This document shows, in pieces, positions 1 through 9,550 of a DNA stretch of 32,197 nt. The notes under the pieces are model-generated. The model saw only the letters and a program-made list of their open reading frames with translations, was not told where the DNA came from and did not search any database. A program made the position numbers and the translations under genes. The DNA comes from Multifurca ochricompacta (lineage: Eukaryota > Basidiomycota > Agaricomycetes > Russulales > Russulaceae), in contig WTXG01000353.1 of assembly GCA_022496185.1 (NCBI GenBank), positions 1 to 32,197 on the forward strand, written 5' to 3'. Every line of letters begins with the position of its first letter. Position 1 is the stretch's first letter.

Positions 1-94
1 CACTCTGCATTTCATGATCACATCTCCATCCTGGGACCCATCACGTGCTCTCCTCCCATCCCCGTGACCTCCTTTGTACTTGTTGACTCGCTAT

Positions 95-607
95 TGTCAA
101 ACAATCATGCTGCTGGTTATACTGACTGTGGTTAGTAGCGGTTAGGCTAAAAGACAAGTTAAACTTCAGAGGAAGAAGAACTCTTATAATACTATACTAC
201 TGACCTAAAAGACAAGTTAACTACACAGAGAATGTTAGTCAAAGGAAAAGTAGAGAGTAAAGTAAAGACGACTTACACTTCAGAGGAAGAAGAACTCTGA
301 AGTGTAAAGGATGAAACAGACACCCTTATATACCCATGGGGGCCAGGGGAAATGGTCTGTGCGCACTGGGAATAAGTCCACAAGTGCCGGACAATAAACA
401 GAGAGGGATAAAGGCCATTGGCCAAAGAGATATCACATGCTTACTGCGCATTACTAAGTCCATCACTTATCAGCTGAGTAAGGTGAGAAAGAAATGTAAT
501 AAAGATAACATAAAAAGTCCGATACTCCGGAATCTAATCTAATCTAATCTACAGCTGAAGCGAACCTTAGATGCCTGAAGCATCTCCAGACACGTCCTGT
601 GTCAACA
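95..607 (-). repeat. Solo LTR, family 3 (TGTTG...CA), inserted in A's 5' LTR
   Basis: It spans 513 bp with TG/CA ends. TSD GCTAT lies at 90-94 and 608-612, and the undisturbed target is seen at 15055-15066. It is homologous to the 500-bp solo LTRs inside the palindrome (17313-17812, 19883-20382). The minus strand is inferred because TATATAAG reads on that strand, next to a perfect hairpin (273-285 with 295-307). No internal region or coding sequence is present. The parent superfamily is not recognised. Confidence 0.9.
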
Positions 608-777
608 GCTATTTGCCCATGTTTGACCTGTATCTTGTTATCTCGTATCTCTTTATCTTTACGACTGGACACTTACTTAATACCCTATCAGAAGCTAGGC
701 TTTACACCCTCTGCTTTTGTATATTTGGGCCCACCTGACCTTGTTATCCTTATCTCATAGACGCCCACTCGATTACG

Positions 778-822
778 TATATAAGTCTGCTGTAACTACA
801 TTGTAGACCTCAGACTCGACTT
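778..822 (+). promoter_or_regulatory. LTR promoter and self-priming sequence of element A
   Basis: TATATAAG at 778-785 lies 34 bp upstream of AGACTCGACTT at 812-822. That 11-mer is the exact reverse complement of the site 2 nt downstream of the 5' LTR (2485-2495). In Tf1-type elements the RNA 5' end folds onto this site and is cleaved to prime minus-strand DNA. The same spacing is seen in A's 3' LTR (TATA 15229, 11-mer 15263-15273), in C (28421, 28455) and in B. The transcription start is inferred from the TATA distance. Confidence 0.75.
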
Positions 823-947
823 ATTGAATACATCAGTGCTTGTCTTCTGGACATCCCTTTGATCTCTGACTCAGTGTCTCAAAGTGCTTCCGGCACTTTT
901 CCGTTCAACATCGTCTTAGGGAAGTGCCCCTTTGACTTTGACTCATC

Positions 948-2377
948 TAGTGATTGGCAGGGGTAACCCTGGGGTATCCTCGTTGGTACCCGTACCCGTA
1001 CCCGTACCCGTCACTACGGGTACGGGTAACCCGCGGGTTACCCGCGGGTCACCCGTGAAAACGCATGCAAGTTCTTTACTTGCATCGCGCATTTCGGATA
1101 CCCGGCCCGGGCCTTCCCGGACCAAGAAGATACACAACGCGTTCATTTGTGGCTGCTTAAGATCCCTCAATGACTCTTATTTTATGTTCAGAAGATTAAG
1201 ATAATTCATTATTCCATTTTTATTTTATTATTCTGCTTTCAATTTTATACAAGCACAACTAAAATACAGCATACAGAGATGATTAGATAGGATGTTATAG
1301 AACATTGGTGAAAAGCCTGTCAGATAACCACACAGAATGCAAAATAATTTGATGAACACATAGCAATTTGCAGGGGTAACCCCTGGATAATTGTTTTGAT
1401 ACCTGGGTTACCCATAAAATGAAACGCGTGCAAGTTCTTTACTTGCATCGCGCATTTCGGACATCCGGCCCGGGACATCCCGGTCAAGGAGATACGCACT
1501 TGGACACAATGCATTCATTTATGGCTACTCAAGATCCCTCAAAAATTCCTGTTTTATGTTCATAAGATTAAGATAATTTATTATTCCATTTTTATTTTAT
1601 TATTCTGGTTTCAATTTTATACGAGCGTGACTGTTCTTTGCGTTTCTGCGCATTTCGGATAAATGGCCCAGGCCATCCCGGTCGAGGAGATAAGCACTTG
1701 GACACAACGCGTTCATTTATGGCTACTCAAGATCCCTCAAATATTGTTGGTTTATGTTCAGAAGATTGAAATGATCCTTTATTTACATTATTATTTATTA
1801 TTCTGGTTTCATTTCATACAAGCGCGACTGTCCTGGTGTGTTTAAGTCAACCTTCCTTAATAGGAAGGAGGTCAGACCACCATGCGATGCAATGTAGTCG
1901 CTGCCCCATGCAGCTTGTAGATACACGCGGGCCTTGTTTCAGTAAACTAATTTGATAATTAGATTATATTATAGTCTAAAGTAGTCTAGAGAGTATTTTA
2001 GATAGTGCCAGACCGGCAGAATTGGTCGCGCGTTGATAAAACAGGTGCATCATGATTTTCAAGAAGTGGATCACTGATAACACTTTTATTTTACATCGCA
2101 CCGTTTATCTGCTTTGATATTTCATATGATAATACTAGAACATATTTAAAGATACCCTATAGCATACATCAGACGAGATCTTTTAGTTTTGTGGCTGCAG
2201 ATGTGTTTTATCTTAGACTTTCTACTGATCTTGTCAATGCATGATTGGCGCCTATACCCGCCAAACCCGCCGCGCGGGTACGGGTTTCCACGGGTTGGGA
2301 GCCGTATACCCGTACCCGTACCCGGCAAAACCCGTGGCGCTTACCCGCGCGGGTATGAAAACCCTTGACAATCACTA
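948..2377. mobile_element. hAT-like non-autonomous element, copy 1
   Basis: It spans 1430 bp. The 8-bp TSD GACTCATC is at 940-947 and 2378-2385. Termini are TAGTGATTG at the left and CAATCACTA at the right, an inverted pair. The 8-bp TSD and TA.TG-type ends fit the hAT superfamily. Subterminal blocks are made of ACCCGT/ACGGGT hexamers (about 984-1055 and 2257-2357). The middle holds three degenerate copies of a roughly 190-bp unit starting near 1066, 1426 and 1633. No transposase-like ORF is visible, so it would need a partner element's enzyme. Confidence 0.8.
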
Positions 2378-2484
2378 GACTCATCCCACTTAAACTCCAA
2401 GAGACCCTATTGGTTTCTTATCTGAACCTACAAATCGCACTGTCACACAAGTCATGTGGAACATCCTGCACTGGGCGTAACATC

Positions 2485-2495
2485 AAGTCGAGTCT
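2485..2495 (+). other. Primer-binding site of element A (self-priming type)
   Basis: AAGTCGAGTCT begins 2 nt after the LTR end and is exactly complementary to LTR positions 812-822. No TGG tRNA-type binding site directly follows the LTR. This matches self-primed Tf1/Sushi-like elements. See also 26794-26804 and 28688-28698. Confidence 0.75.
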
Positions 2496-2897
2496 CTCAT
2501 CGTGGCTTCCAGCCGCAGTCAGACCTTGTTCAAAGAAGAGCTCATCGAACAAAGAGACGAGAATAATCTTTCACAGCAAACACTTGGCTCTGCTGCCTGG
2601 AAAGATTTCGAATCCGAGTTTGGATACTACGTCTATCACGACGGAAGATACCAACTGGTAGAATACGACAACGAGAAGAGAGTTTGGTATCGTATCCGAT
2701 ATTTGGAAAGCCGACACTCTTGGGTCACTACAGGACCTGCCCCACCTGAATTTGGATTAGGACCGTGGAGAGAAAATCCCCCGGCCATTGTCACGGACTC
2801 TGAACCAGAAGAGTATGTAGAAGAACACAGCAAAGAAGCACTGGTATTAGCGTCGACTACAACCCCAGTTGCACCAGCAGTTGTCACGATCAGAGCC

Positions 2898-3413
2898 TGT
2901 GACAGAATTCTCCCTGCGACGTTACTAATGACTCGACATTGTGTTTCACTAGTGTTTTACTCACTGAGGGCCCAACCCCTCCTCATTCTCCTTAGTTCTA
3001 GCTTGTTCTACTGCACAACCATTTACATATTATATCATAGAACTAGAACCTTCTATTTACTATGACATAGCTAGAACTACATGTATTTAAAGACCTACTA
3101 GAGTAGAGAGACAGACTAAGTCTGTTCTCTTGTATTCAATCAGAGGTGCTTCGGAATCCTTGAATCCTCTCAGTTAGAGCCCCACTTGAACTCTCCAAGA
3201 TGTGACTTGGAGAGCCTTCATCATCTTGAACTTGCTGCAGGACTGAGCGTCTCTGCCATCGACTTCGAATCTCATGCGCGTGCCCTATCGACTTTGTTGT
3301 GGGCTTGAACCGACTTGACTTTGCTGTGACCTAGAGCCTTGACTTATCTTGATGCGACTTGGGAGGCTAGCTCCCACACGATCCCCGACACAGTTCCGCA
3401 CCTAACTGTGACA
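2898..3413 (+). repeat. 5' LTR of the family-2 element
   Basis: It runs from TGTGACAGAATTC to CTAACTGTGACA, 516 bp. TATTTAAA at 3084 lies 33 bp upstream of TAAGTCTGTTCT (3117-3128), which is the complement of the binding site at 3416-3427. Confidence 0.93.
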
Positions 3414-3415
3414 TT

Positions 3416-3427
3416 AGAACAGACTTA
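3416..3427 (+). other. Primer-binding site of the family-2 element (self-priming type)
   Basis: AGAACAGACTTA begins 2 nt after the LTR end. It is exactly complementary over 12 nt to LTR positions 3117-3128, just downstream of the TATA box. The geometry is the same as in family 1, although the sequences are unrelated. Confidence 0.75.
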
Positions 3428-3586
3428 ATCGAACTTAGAACAAAAGAACTTACCGAACGCGTGAGGCGACGACGACGCGTCCCTCACCCCGACACCGGAA
3501 CTCGATCCATCTTGATCCTGGTGACCTGACTTATCCTGGTCATCGTCTTGACCTTGATAACTTGACTCCGATCCGTATTGATCCCC

Positions 3587-3712
3587 TTGATTCGTCGCGG
3601 TCGACGTACTGACCGCGGCTTCGATTCCTTGATCCGTCGTGGTCGACGTACTGACCGCGGCTTGACTCCTTGATCCGTCGTGGTCGACGTAGTGACCGCG
3701 GCTTGATTCCTT
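3587..3712. repeat. Tandem repeat, about 42 bp by three copies
   Basis: Units starting near 3587, 3629 and 3670 share the core GTGGTCGACGTACTGACCGC with small changes. A fourth diverged unit lies at about 3808-3850. A second motif, GGCGACGACGACGCGTCCCT, recurs in variants near 3462, 4075 and 4250. The stretch 3428-4780 has no sustained reading frame. It seems to be a decayed gag-like or spacer region rich in GAC/CGA triplets. Confidence 0.7.
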
Positions 3713-4977
3713 CGATCTGTCTTGATCATCGTCTTGATCTTGACTGCCAGATTCTGTCTTGGTTGCGACCTTGATAGTTTGACTCGATCACGTTTGATCG
3801 TTTATTGATTCGTCGCGGTCGAGGTACTGACCGCGGCTTGATTGTGGTCAAGGTAGACCACCGAATGGACCCCGGATGCCAGTGATCCTGATTGCCGGAC
3901 CAGAACTGCAAGGTGACGAGTCGTCCCTTGTACGAAACCCAGAAAAGTCGCGACGACCGCGCAAGAACCCCGAACCCCGACCTTGAAGGGATACGTCTCT
4001 TGAAGACCGACCTCGACATCGAAACCTGACAGAAGAGTCAGAACCTGAGAAAGAAACAACTCACTGAACCTGCAAGGCGACGACGACGCGTCCCTTGCCT
4101 CGACACCAAACCCGAACCACGACCTTGGAGCCGACGATGTTCCAAATCGATTCCCATAATCGACCTGCCGTTCTTGTGATAGAGGACGCCCTGACATCAG
4201 ACACCATCGAACCCGAACACCAACTCCGGAACCTGAAAAGTGCCTTTAACGGACGACGCGTTCCTTGAATATCAATCACCGGATCAAAATCTAAAACAGA
4301 AACTGAAGACATACCACCTGAAAACCGAAACCGCCTTACATTGCTTGTCAGCAATCCCCGACCGACAGTGTCCAGAGTCACGGACCTGTGAACCCAGAAT
4401 CCTTGAACCCCGACTTGAGGCAAGCTTGCTTCACGAATAGACCATCGAATCCATCGAAAAGAGACTTGACACCGCGACTCCGAAGTCCCGGTTTGACATC
4501 CCGAGCCTGCACCATCGATAACATCACCATACATCTAAAGAAGAACACCAAGTGGTTAGAATCCACAAAAGAAGACGTACCATCCAAAGGATATTAGGTT
4601 CCCTATCGACAGCCTAAGAATTGCAGAGGACTGGTACAGAAACACTCGACACCAAGTACACCCGAAAACTAGAAGGCAACTCGAAGCAATTAGAATTGCC
4701 CCGGAAAGGAACGGGATTAAACTCACCTATAGATCCGATTCCACGACCATCCAGAACAAACGGTCTCGAATTACCCACATCCTTGCTTTGAAGAGGGAAG
4801 GAAACATCGATGACCTAGCCACACGACAGAGAACGGAACAAAGCACTTCTGCCGAGCGACCCACCGCCGAAACCGACCGGAGTTTGCCGTGGGAAGACAA
4901 GACTGGCTCGAAAGAAAACGCCTCAAACGCATTTTCCTTCTTCCAAGCTGGCACCACGCCGAGTTGGACCATTCACA

Positions 4978-5298
4978 ATGAAAGATCAGATACATACAAC
5001 TGCCTGCCGATTAAACTTGCCAGCCCACATGAAGATACACAACAGGTATCATGTGGACCCCTTATCACCCGACCATGAGATAGGGACCCATGGGGTACAG
5101 TACCCACGACCGCCGCCTGACCTCGTCAATGACGAAGAAGAATACGAATCCCTGGTCCACTGGAAAGGCTACCCTTCTAGCGACGACTCCTGAGTAAGCC
5201 TGAAGGACTTGCACGCTGACGACCTCATCGCAACCTACTATGCCTCTATAACGACTTCCGCTCCGACATCTATGCGTCGAGGACGCCGCAAGCCTTAG
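4978..5298 (+). pseudogene. Integrase C-terminus plus chromodomain remnant (family 2)
   Basis: One frame reads a typical gypsy integrase tail (MKIHNRYHVDPLSP) and then a chromodomain core (LVHWKGYPSSDDS). A TGA at 5191-5193 follows, where relatives have the tryptophan of DSW. The same frame continues with a plausible tail (LHADDLIATYY) to TAG at 5296-5298. The upstream pol domains are absent, so this is the scar of a large internal deletion or replacement. Its presence shows that family 2 descends from a chromodomain Ty3/gypsy element. Confidence 0.75.
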
Positions 5299-5312
5299 GA
5301 GGGGGGTAATTA
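5299..5312 (+). other. Internal polypurine-like tract
   Basis: GAGGGGGGTAAT follows the chromodomain stop directly and resembles the true polypurine tract before the 3' LTR (6401-6412, ending GGGGTAA). It may be a central polypurine tract or a relic of an earlier 3' end of the element. Confidence 0.4.
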
Positions 5313-5423
5313 TTCCATTTGTGTCTCAGCGTTTCCCCAGAAATTCGCTTTACCCTGGCACGCATCAAGAACCTTACTCGCCCTTCCGCTCAGAACATCC
5401 ATCAGACCCACCGAACACCTAGA

Positions 5424-5711
5424 ATGTCGACTCCGAAGACTCTCGCCACCAACACCTCAACCGACAATGAAACCCGAATCCGGCGCATCTCAGCAGCACC
5501 GACGCCGCCTCCCACACCAGCACCACCGAATGAAGACCCGATTGTTACAAGAAGTCGGAACGCGCTTGCCCGACACATACACGCTACACAGTCCAATGAC
5601 AACCCAAGAATCAAGTATCGACCTGACTCTCCAATTCTGCCGACCCCGCGGCCATGTCAGTCGACGACAGATCGTCATAGGTACACCCACCCTGGGCCGC
5701 CATTCGTTTGA
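5424..5711 (+). pseudogene. Proline-rich ORF downstream of the chromodomain (family 2), probably broken
   Basis: From the ATG at 5424 the frame encodes about 95 residues that are Thr/Arg/Pro-rich (RISAAPTPPPTPAPP). A second open stretch in another frame (about 5938-6099) reads as an acidic-helical segment (WINTALDDLRDSGVWAEATR). Together they may be the remains of one gag-like or accessory protein placed after pol, now shifted and stopped. I do not recognise a family. Several longer overlapping frames in this GC-rich stretch look like shadows. Confidence 0.35.
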
Positions 5712-6400
5712 AACCACGTCCACTCGATGCACTACCAGCACCGATGCATCAGGAGTAATGAAGGTTGCATCTTGCATGCCAGGTTCGTAAGCTTTGACTA
5801 CCGACAGCGTAACCCCCAGGTCCCCGCCACGATGGGCGAGGGCCAGCCACCCCTTTTCTTTCGCGCTCCACGCTAGAAACCACTCTCGAACCCCGCGACG
5901 CCCCAATCCTCCAATTTCGCGCTTCCAACAGCGACTCTTCAACACGAAGATGCTTTACACCGAACTGGATCAACACCGCGCTCGACGACTTGCGCGATTC
6001 CGGAGTTTGGGCCGAAGCGACAAGATTCCGCGCAACGACGAACGATTTGGACGTAGCCCAGCAGGCCGTGGCCGCCGCACAAAAGCAAATAGAATAGCAG
6101 TCCAGAAGGTACGAACATCGACGCAAGAGCTGACACGACGCAACGCGTACCACCGAATTTATCCGCACCTCACCTACCTATACGCCTGGCAAGATCGCAT
6201 CCGACCGAACAAACTCACAAGATTCACGCCGCACCCGGAACCGCGCGCCGTCTTGCAAGAAGACTTGACAACACACGACGTCCCTCAAGCTGCACGACGA
6301 CTGGACGATACTCGACAACCACTCGACGACCGCGCGCGCCGCGACCACGAACCCTGCCACCACCGACATTCAACGACGTTTGGGGGCAAACGTCAGCCTA

Positions 6401-6412
6401 CAGAAGGGGTAA
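6401..6412 (+). other. Polypurine tract of the family-2 element
   Basis: CAGAAGGGGTAA lies immediately before the 3' LTR start at 6413. This is the usual place for the plus-strand DNA primer. Confidence 0.7.
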
Positions 6413-6928
6413 TGTGACAGAATTCTCCCTGCGACGTTACTAATGACTCGACATTGTGTTTCACTAGTGTTTTACTCACTGAGGGCCCAACCCCTCCTCA
6501 TTCTCCTTAGTTCTAGCTTGTTCTACTGCACAACCATTTACATATTATATCATAGAACTAGAACCTTCTATTTACTATGACATAGCTAGAACTACATGTA
6601 TTTAAAGACCTACTAGAGTAGAGAGACAGACTAAGTCTGTTCTCTTGTATTCAATCAGAGGTGCTTCGGAATCCTTGAATCCTCTCAGTTAGAGCCCCAC
6701 TTGAACTCTCCAAGATGTGACTTGGAGAGCCTTCATCATCTTGAACTTGCTGCAGGACTGAGCGTCTCTGCCATCGACTTCGAATCTCACGCGCGTGCCC
6801 TATCGACTTTGTTGTGGGCTTGAACCGACTTGACTTTGCTGTGACCTAGAGCCTTGACTTATCTTGATGCGACTTGGGAGGCTAGCTCCCACACGATCCC
6901 CGACACAGTTCCGCACCTAACTGTGACA
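6413..6928 (+). repeat. 3' LTR of the family-2 element
   Basis: It is 516 bp with TGTGACAG and CTGTGACA ends, and carries the same TATA and 12-mer (6632-6643) as the 5' LTR. One mismatch to 2898-3413 was found by eye. Confidence 0.93.
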
Positions 6929-6939
6929 GAGCCCCTGCT

Positions 6940-8417
6940 TAGTGAATAGCAGGGGTAACCCCTGGGTATCTTCATTGGTACCCGTACCCGTACCCGTACC
7001 CGTTGCTACGGGTACGGGTAACCCGCGGGTTACCCGCGGGTCACCTGCGGGTTGTGTGTGTTAAACGCGTGCAAGTTTTTTACTTGCATCGCGCATTTCG
7101 GATATCCGGCCCGGGCCATCCCGGACCAAGGAGATACACAACGCGTTCATTTATGGCTGCTTAAGATCCCTCAATGACTCTTGTTTTATGCTCAGAAGAT
7201 TAAGATAATTCATTATTCCATTTTTATTTTATTATTCTGGTCTCAATTTTATACAAGCACAACTAAAATCCACCCCAATATACAGAGATGATTAGATAGG
7301 ATGTAATAGAACATTGATGAAAAACCTGTCAGATAACCACACAGAATGCAAAATAAATTGATGGGTGCATAGTTAATGATAGGGGGAACCCCTCTATATT
7401 TGTTTTGATACCCAGGTTACCCATAAAATGAAACGCGTGCAAGTTCTTTGGTTGCATCGCGCATTTCGGACAATCGGCCCGGACCATCCCGGTCTGGGAG
7501 ATACGCACTTGGATACAACGCGTTCATTTGTGGCTACTCAGGATCCCTCAATAATTGCTGATTTATGTTCAGAAGATTAATTTGATTCTTTATTTACATT
7601 CTTATTTTATTTTATTTTGTGGAACAGGCATGGCGCAGGCTTGTACTTTAGATACTACTTTACTACTATCTTATCTCACCTTGTTCTATGTACTATATCA
7701 GCTACTAGATTAAACGAACGCGTTATCTCGTTATCTCGTTTAATGATGTGATTTGATCATATGTCAGATCTTAGATGTATATTCTATGTATCTAATTAAT
7801 TTGTGAACGCGTTTCTGTTGTGTTATCTATGCGTGATCACAATCATGTCAGACCAATGGAAAATCGCAGCCGCGATTGTTAAGTCAACCTTCCTTAATAG
7901 GAAGGAGATCAGACCAATATGCTGGTCCAATGTAGTCGCTGCCCTAAGCAGCCTGTAGATACACGCGGGCCTTGTTTCAGTAAACTAATTTGATAATTAG
8001 ATTATAGAATAGTCTAAAGTAGTCTAGAGTGTATTTTAGATAGTGCCAGACTGGCAGAATTGATCGCGCGTTAATAAAACAGTTGCATCAGGATTTTCAA
8101 GAGAGTGGATCACTGATAACACTTTTATTTTACATCGCACCGTTGATCTGCTTTGATATTTCATAGGATAACACTAGAACATATTTACTAAAACCCTGTA
8201 GCATACATCAAATAAAATATAGTCATTTGTTTGCTACAAATGTATTTTATCATTAAATTTCTGCTGATCTTGTCAATGACTGATGGCCACTTATACCTGC
8301 CAAACCCGCTGCGCGGGTACGGGTTTCTGGCGGGTTGGGAGTTGTATACCCGTACCCGTACCCGTCAAAACCCGCGGCACTTACCCGCGCGGGTATGAAA
8401 ACCCTTGCTGATCTCTA
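6940..8417. mobile_element. hAT-like non-autonomous element, copy 2
   Basis: It spans 1478 bp. The 8-bp TSD CCCCTGCT is at 6932-6939 and 8418-8425, with ends TAGTGAATAGC and GCTGATCTCTA. It is homologous to 948-2377 over both flanks and has the same ACCCGT/ACGGGT subterminal blocks (about 6979-7040 and 8296-8397). It has two of the three internal 190-bp units (near 7062 and 7432). In place of the third it holds about 260 bp of unrelated DNA (about 7619-7880). No transposase ORF is visible. Confidence 0.8.
7619..7880. other. Extra segment in hAT-like copy 2, origin unclear
   Basis: This stretch is absent from copy 1. It starts TGTGGAACAGGCATGGCGCA, close to the edge sequence of the family-3 LTR (TGTGAAACAGGCATGGAGCG at 17313). 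It also has short TTATCTCG repeats. No clear target duplication or opposite LTR end was found, so it may be a degraded LTR fragment or a template-switch product. Confidence 0.35.
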
Positions 8418-8963
8418 CCCCTGCTTTGACAACTCCTCAGATATCCACACAATCCACCAGTACCGTCACCCCATCTACACAAAGAATGTCCACCATTGCT
8501 GCCCAGCTCCCAGACCCAGCCCCTCCACCCCCGCCACCTCCACCAGTGATGATGCCACCAAACATACCCCCACCCTCTGGGCAGTTGTCAGGAGTACTAC
8601 CCCAGACGTTCGCTGGGGACCACTCCCAGAGCAAAAAATTTATGTTGGAGTTTATGACATTTAAAAACTTCAACCATGACGTCCCCCAGATCATCAACCC
8701 CTTTCAACGCGCCAACCTCTTTCTGTCTCTGATATGAGGGGACGCAGTAGATGACTGGACGATGGAACAGCTGGAGTGGCTGAACGAAGAGGTCGAAAGT
8801 GGTCGTCGCACCACTAGTGAAGGTCTTTGGGAAACTGTGGCCCAGAGATTCAAAGATGCATTCACGGACGGACAGGCCAAGCAGAAGGCTGCCTGGGAAT
8901 TGAAGTCTCTCAAAATGGAGAAAGGAGAATTGGATGCCTATGTGGCAAAATTCAGAAGCCTGG

Positions 8964-9550
8964 TGTTACGTCCGGTGCGGGACGTTCCACACCACTTGTG
9001 TGACAGCGTTTGTTCGTGATCAGATAAGAGACCAATGAGGCCCCTTGGAGTGATTAATGAGAAGTCAAAGTCAAAGAGGCTGTTCTCTAAGACGATGGTG
9101 AGCGGAAGGTACCAGAAGTACCGAGATGATCGAGTCAAAGCTTTCAAAGGGGAGTCCAGAAGACAAACACCGATGGATTCAATAAGTCGAGTCTGAGGTC
9201 TACAATGTAGCTACAGCGGACTTATATACGTAATCGAATGAGCGTCTAAAGATAAGATAGCGGAGTCATGTGGGCCCAAATATACGAAAGCGGAGGGCGT
9301 AGAGCCTAGCTTCTGATAGGGAATTAAGTAAGTGTCCGGTCTTAGAGATAAGGAGATAAGAGATAAACGAAGGCATAAGCAAGTACAAACAGCTCGTCAG
9401 CGTATACAAACAATGGTCACGGGGAAGGGAGTAAAGCACGTGAGGGATTCCAGGATGGGGACGTGATCAAGAAGTGGAGGGTGGGTGGAAGGGAAGGGTC
9501 CGCATTGGGGATGGTAAAGAAAAGTGGGGGACTTGGCCCTGGTCGTAACA
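8964..9550 (-). repeat. Solo LTR of family 1 inside A's gag
   Basis: It spans 587 bp. On the minus strand it runs TGTTACGACC to CGGACGTAACA. TSD CCTGG is at 8959-8963 and 9551-9555. It carries the family-1 priming 11-mer (9184-9194 as its complement). It splits the Gag core after the FRSL residues, and reading resumes at the ANRAGYD-like segment. Confidence 0.92.

Larger units (their letters stand above)
1..2482 (+). repeat. 5' LTR of element A, truncated by the window start and split by two insertions
   Basis: LTR sequence occupies 1-94, 613-947 and 2386-2482 and aligns without gaps to the 3' LTR at 14971-15495. The breaks are a family-3 solo LTR (95-607, TSD GCTAT) and an hAT-like element (948-2377, TSD GACTCATC). 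The end is GGGCGTAACA at 2482. By eye there are about 13 differences from the 3' LTR, and each can be read as a CpG changed to TpG or CpA in one copy. Confidence 0.92.
2898..6928 (+). mobile_element. Family-2 LTR retroelement, complete in structure but without functional pol
   Basis: Two 516-bp LTRs (2898-3413, 6413-6928) flank 2999 bp of internal DNA. The 5-bp TSD GAGCC is at 2893-2897 and 6929-6933. The LTRs differ at one site by eye (CATGCG against CACGCG), so insertion was recent. A self-priming binding site and a polypurine tract are present. Internally I recognise only a remnant integrase C-terminus plus chromodomain, GC-rich repeats and a broken proline-rich ORF. PR, RT, RNase H and the integrase core are missing. 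It therefore looks mobilised in trans by a related full-length element. A solo LTR of the same family lies at 22359-22875. Confidence 0.92.

Noticed and set aside
984..1060. ACCCGT/ACGGGT arrays as a telomere or interstitial telomeric repeat
   Set aside because: The hexamer is not the common fungal TTAGGG/CCCTAA unit, and the arrays recur at both ends of two TSD-flanked elements. They belong to the hAT-like element.
2365..2661. Frame starting in the LTR and crossing into gag
   Set aside because: It is out of phase with the conserved Gag reading and crosses the LTR/hAT junction. The overlapping frame from 2502 is the conserved one.
3802..4534. Long minus-strand frames (up to 157 codons) in the family-2 interior
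   Set aside because: They overlap each other and the tandem repeats, show repeat-derived low complexity and oppose the element's transcription direction.
4788..5078. A 96-codon frame upstream of the chromodomain as a separate gene
   Set aside because: It overlaps the chromodomain-containing frame, which matches an integrase tail. No independent domain is visible.
5794..6417. A 207-codon Arg-rich open frame as a real protein
   Set aside because: Composition follows the GC-rich, CGA-repetitive DNA. A different frame of the same stretch reads more like protein, and the frame runs into the polypurine tract and LTR edge.
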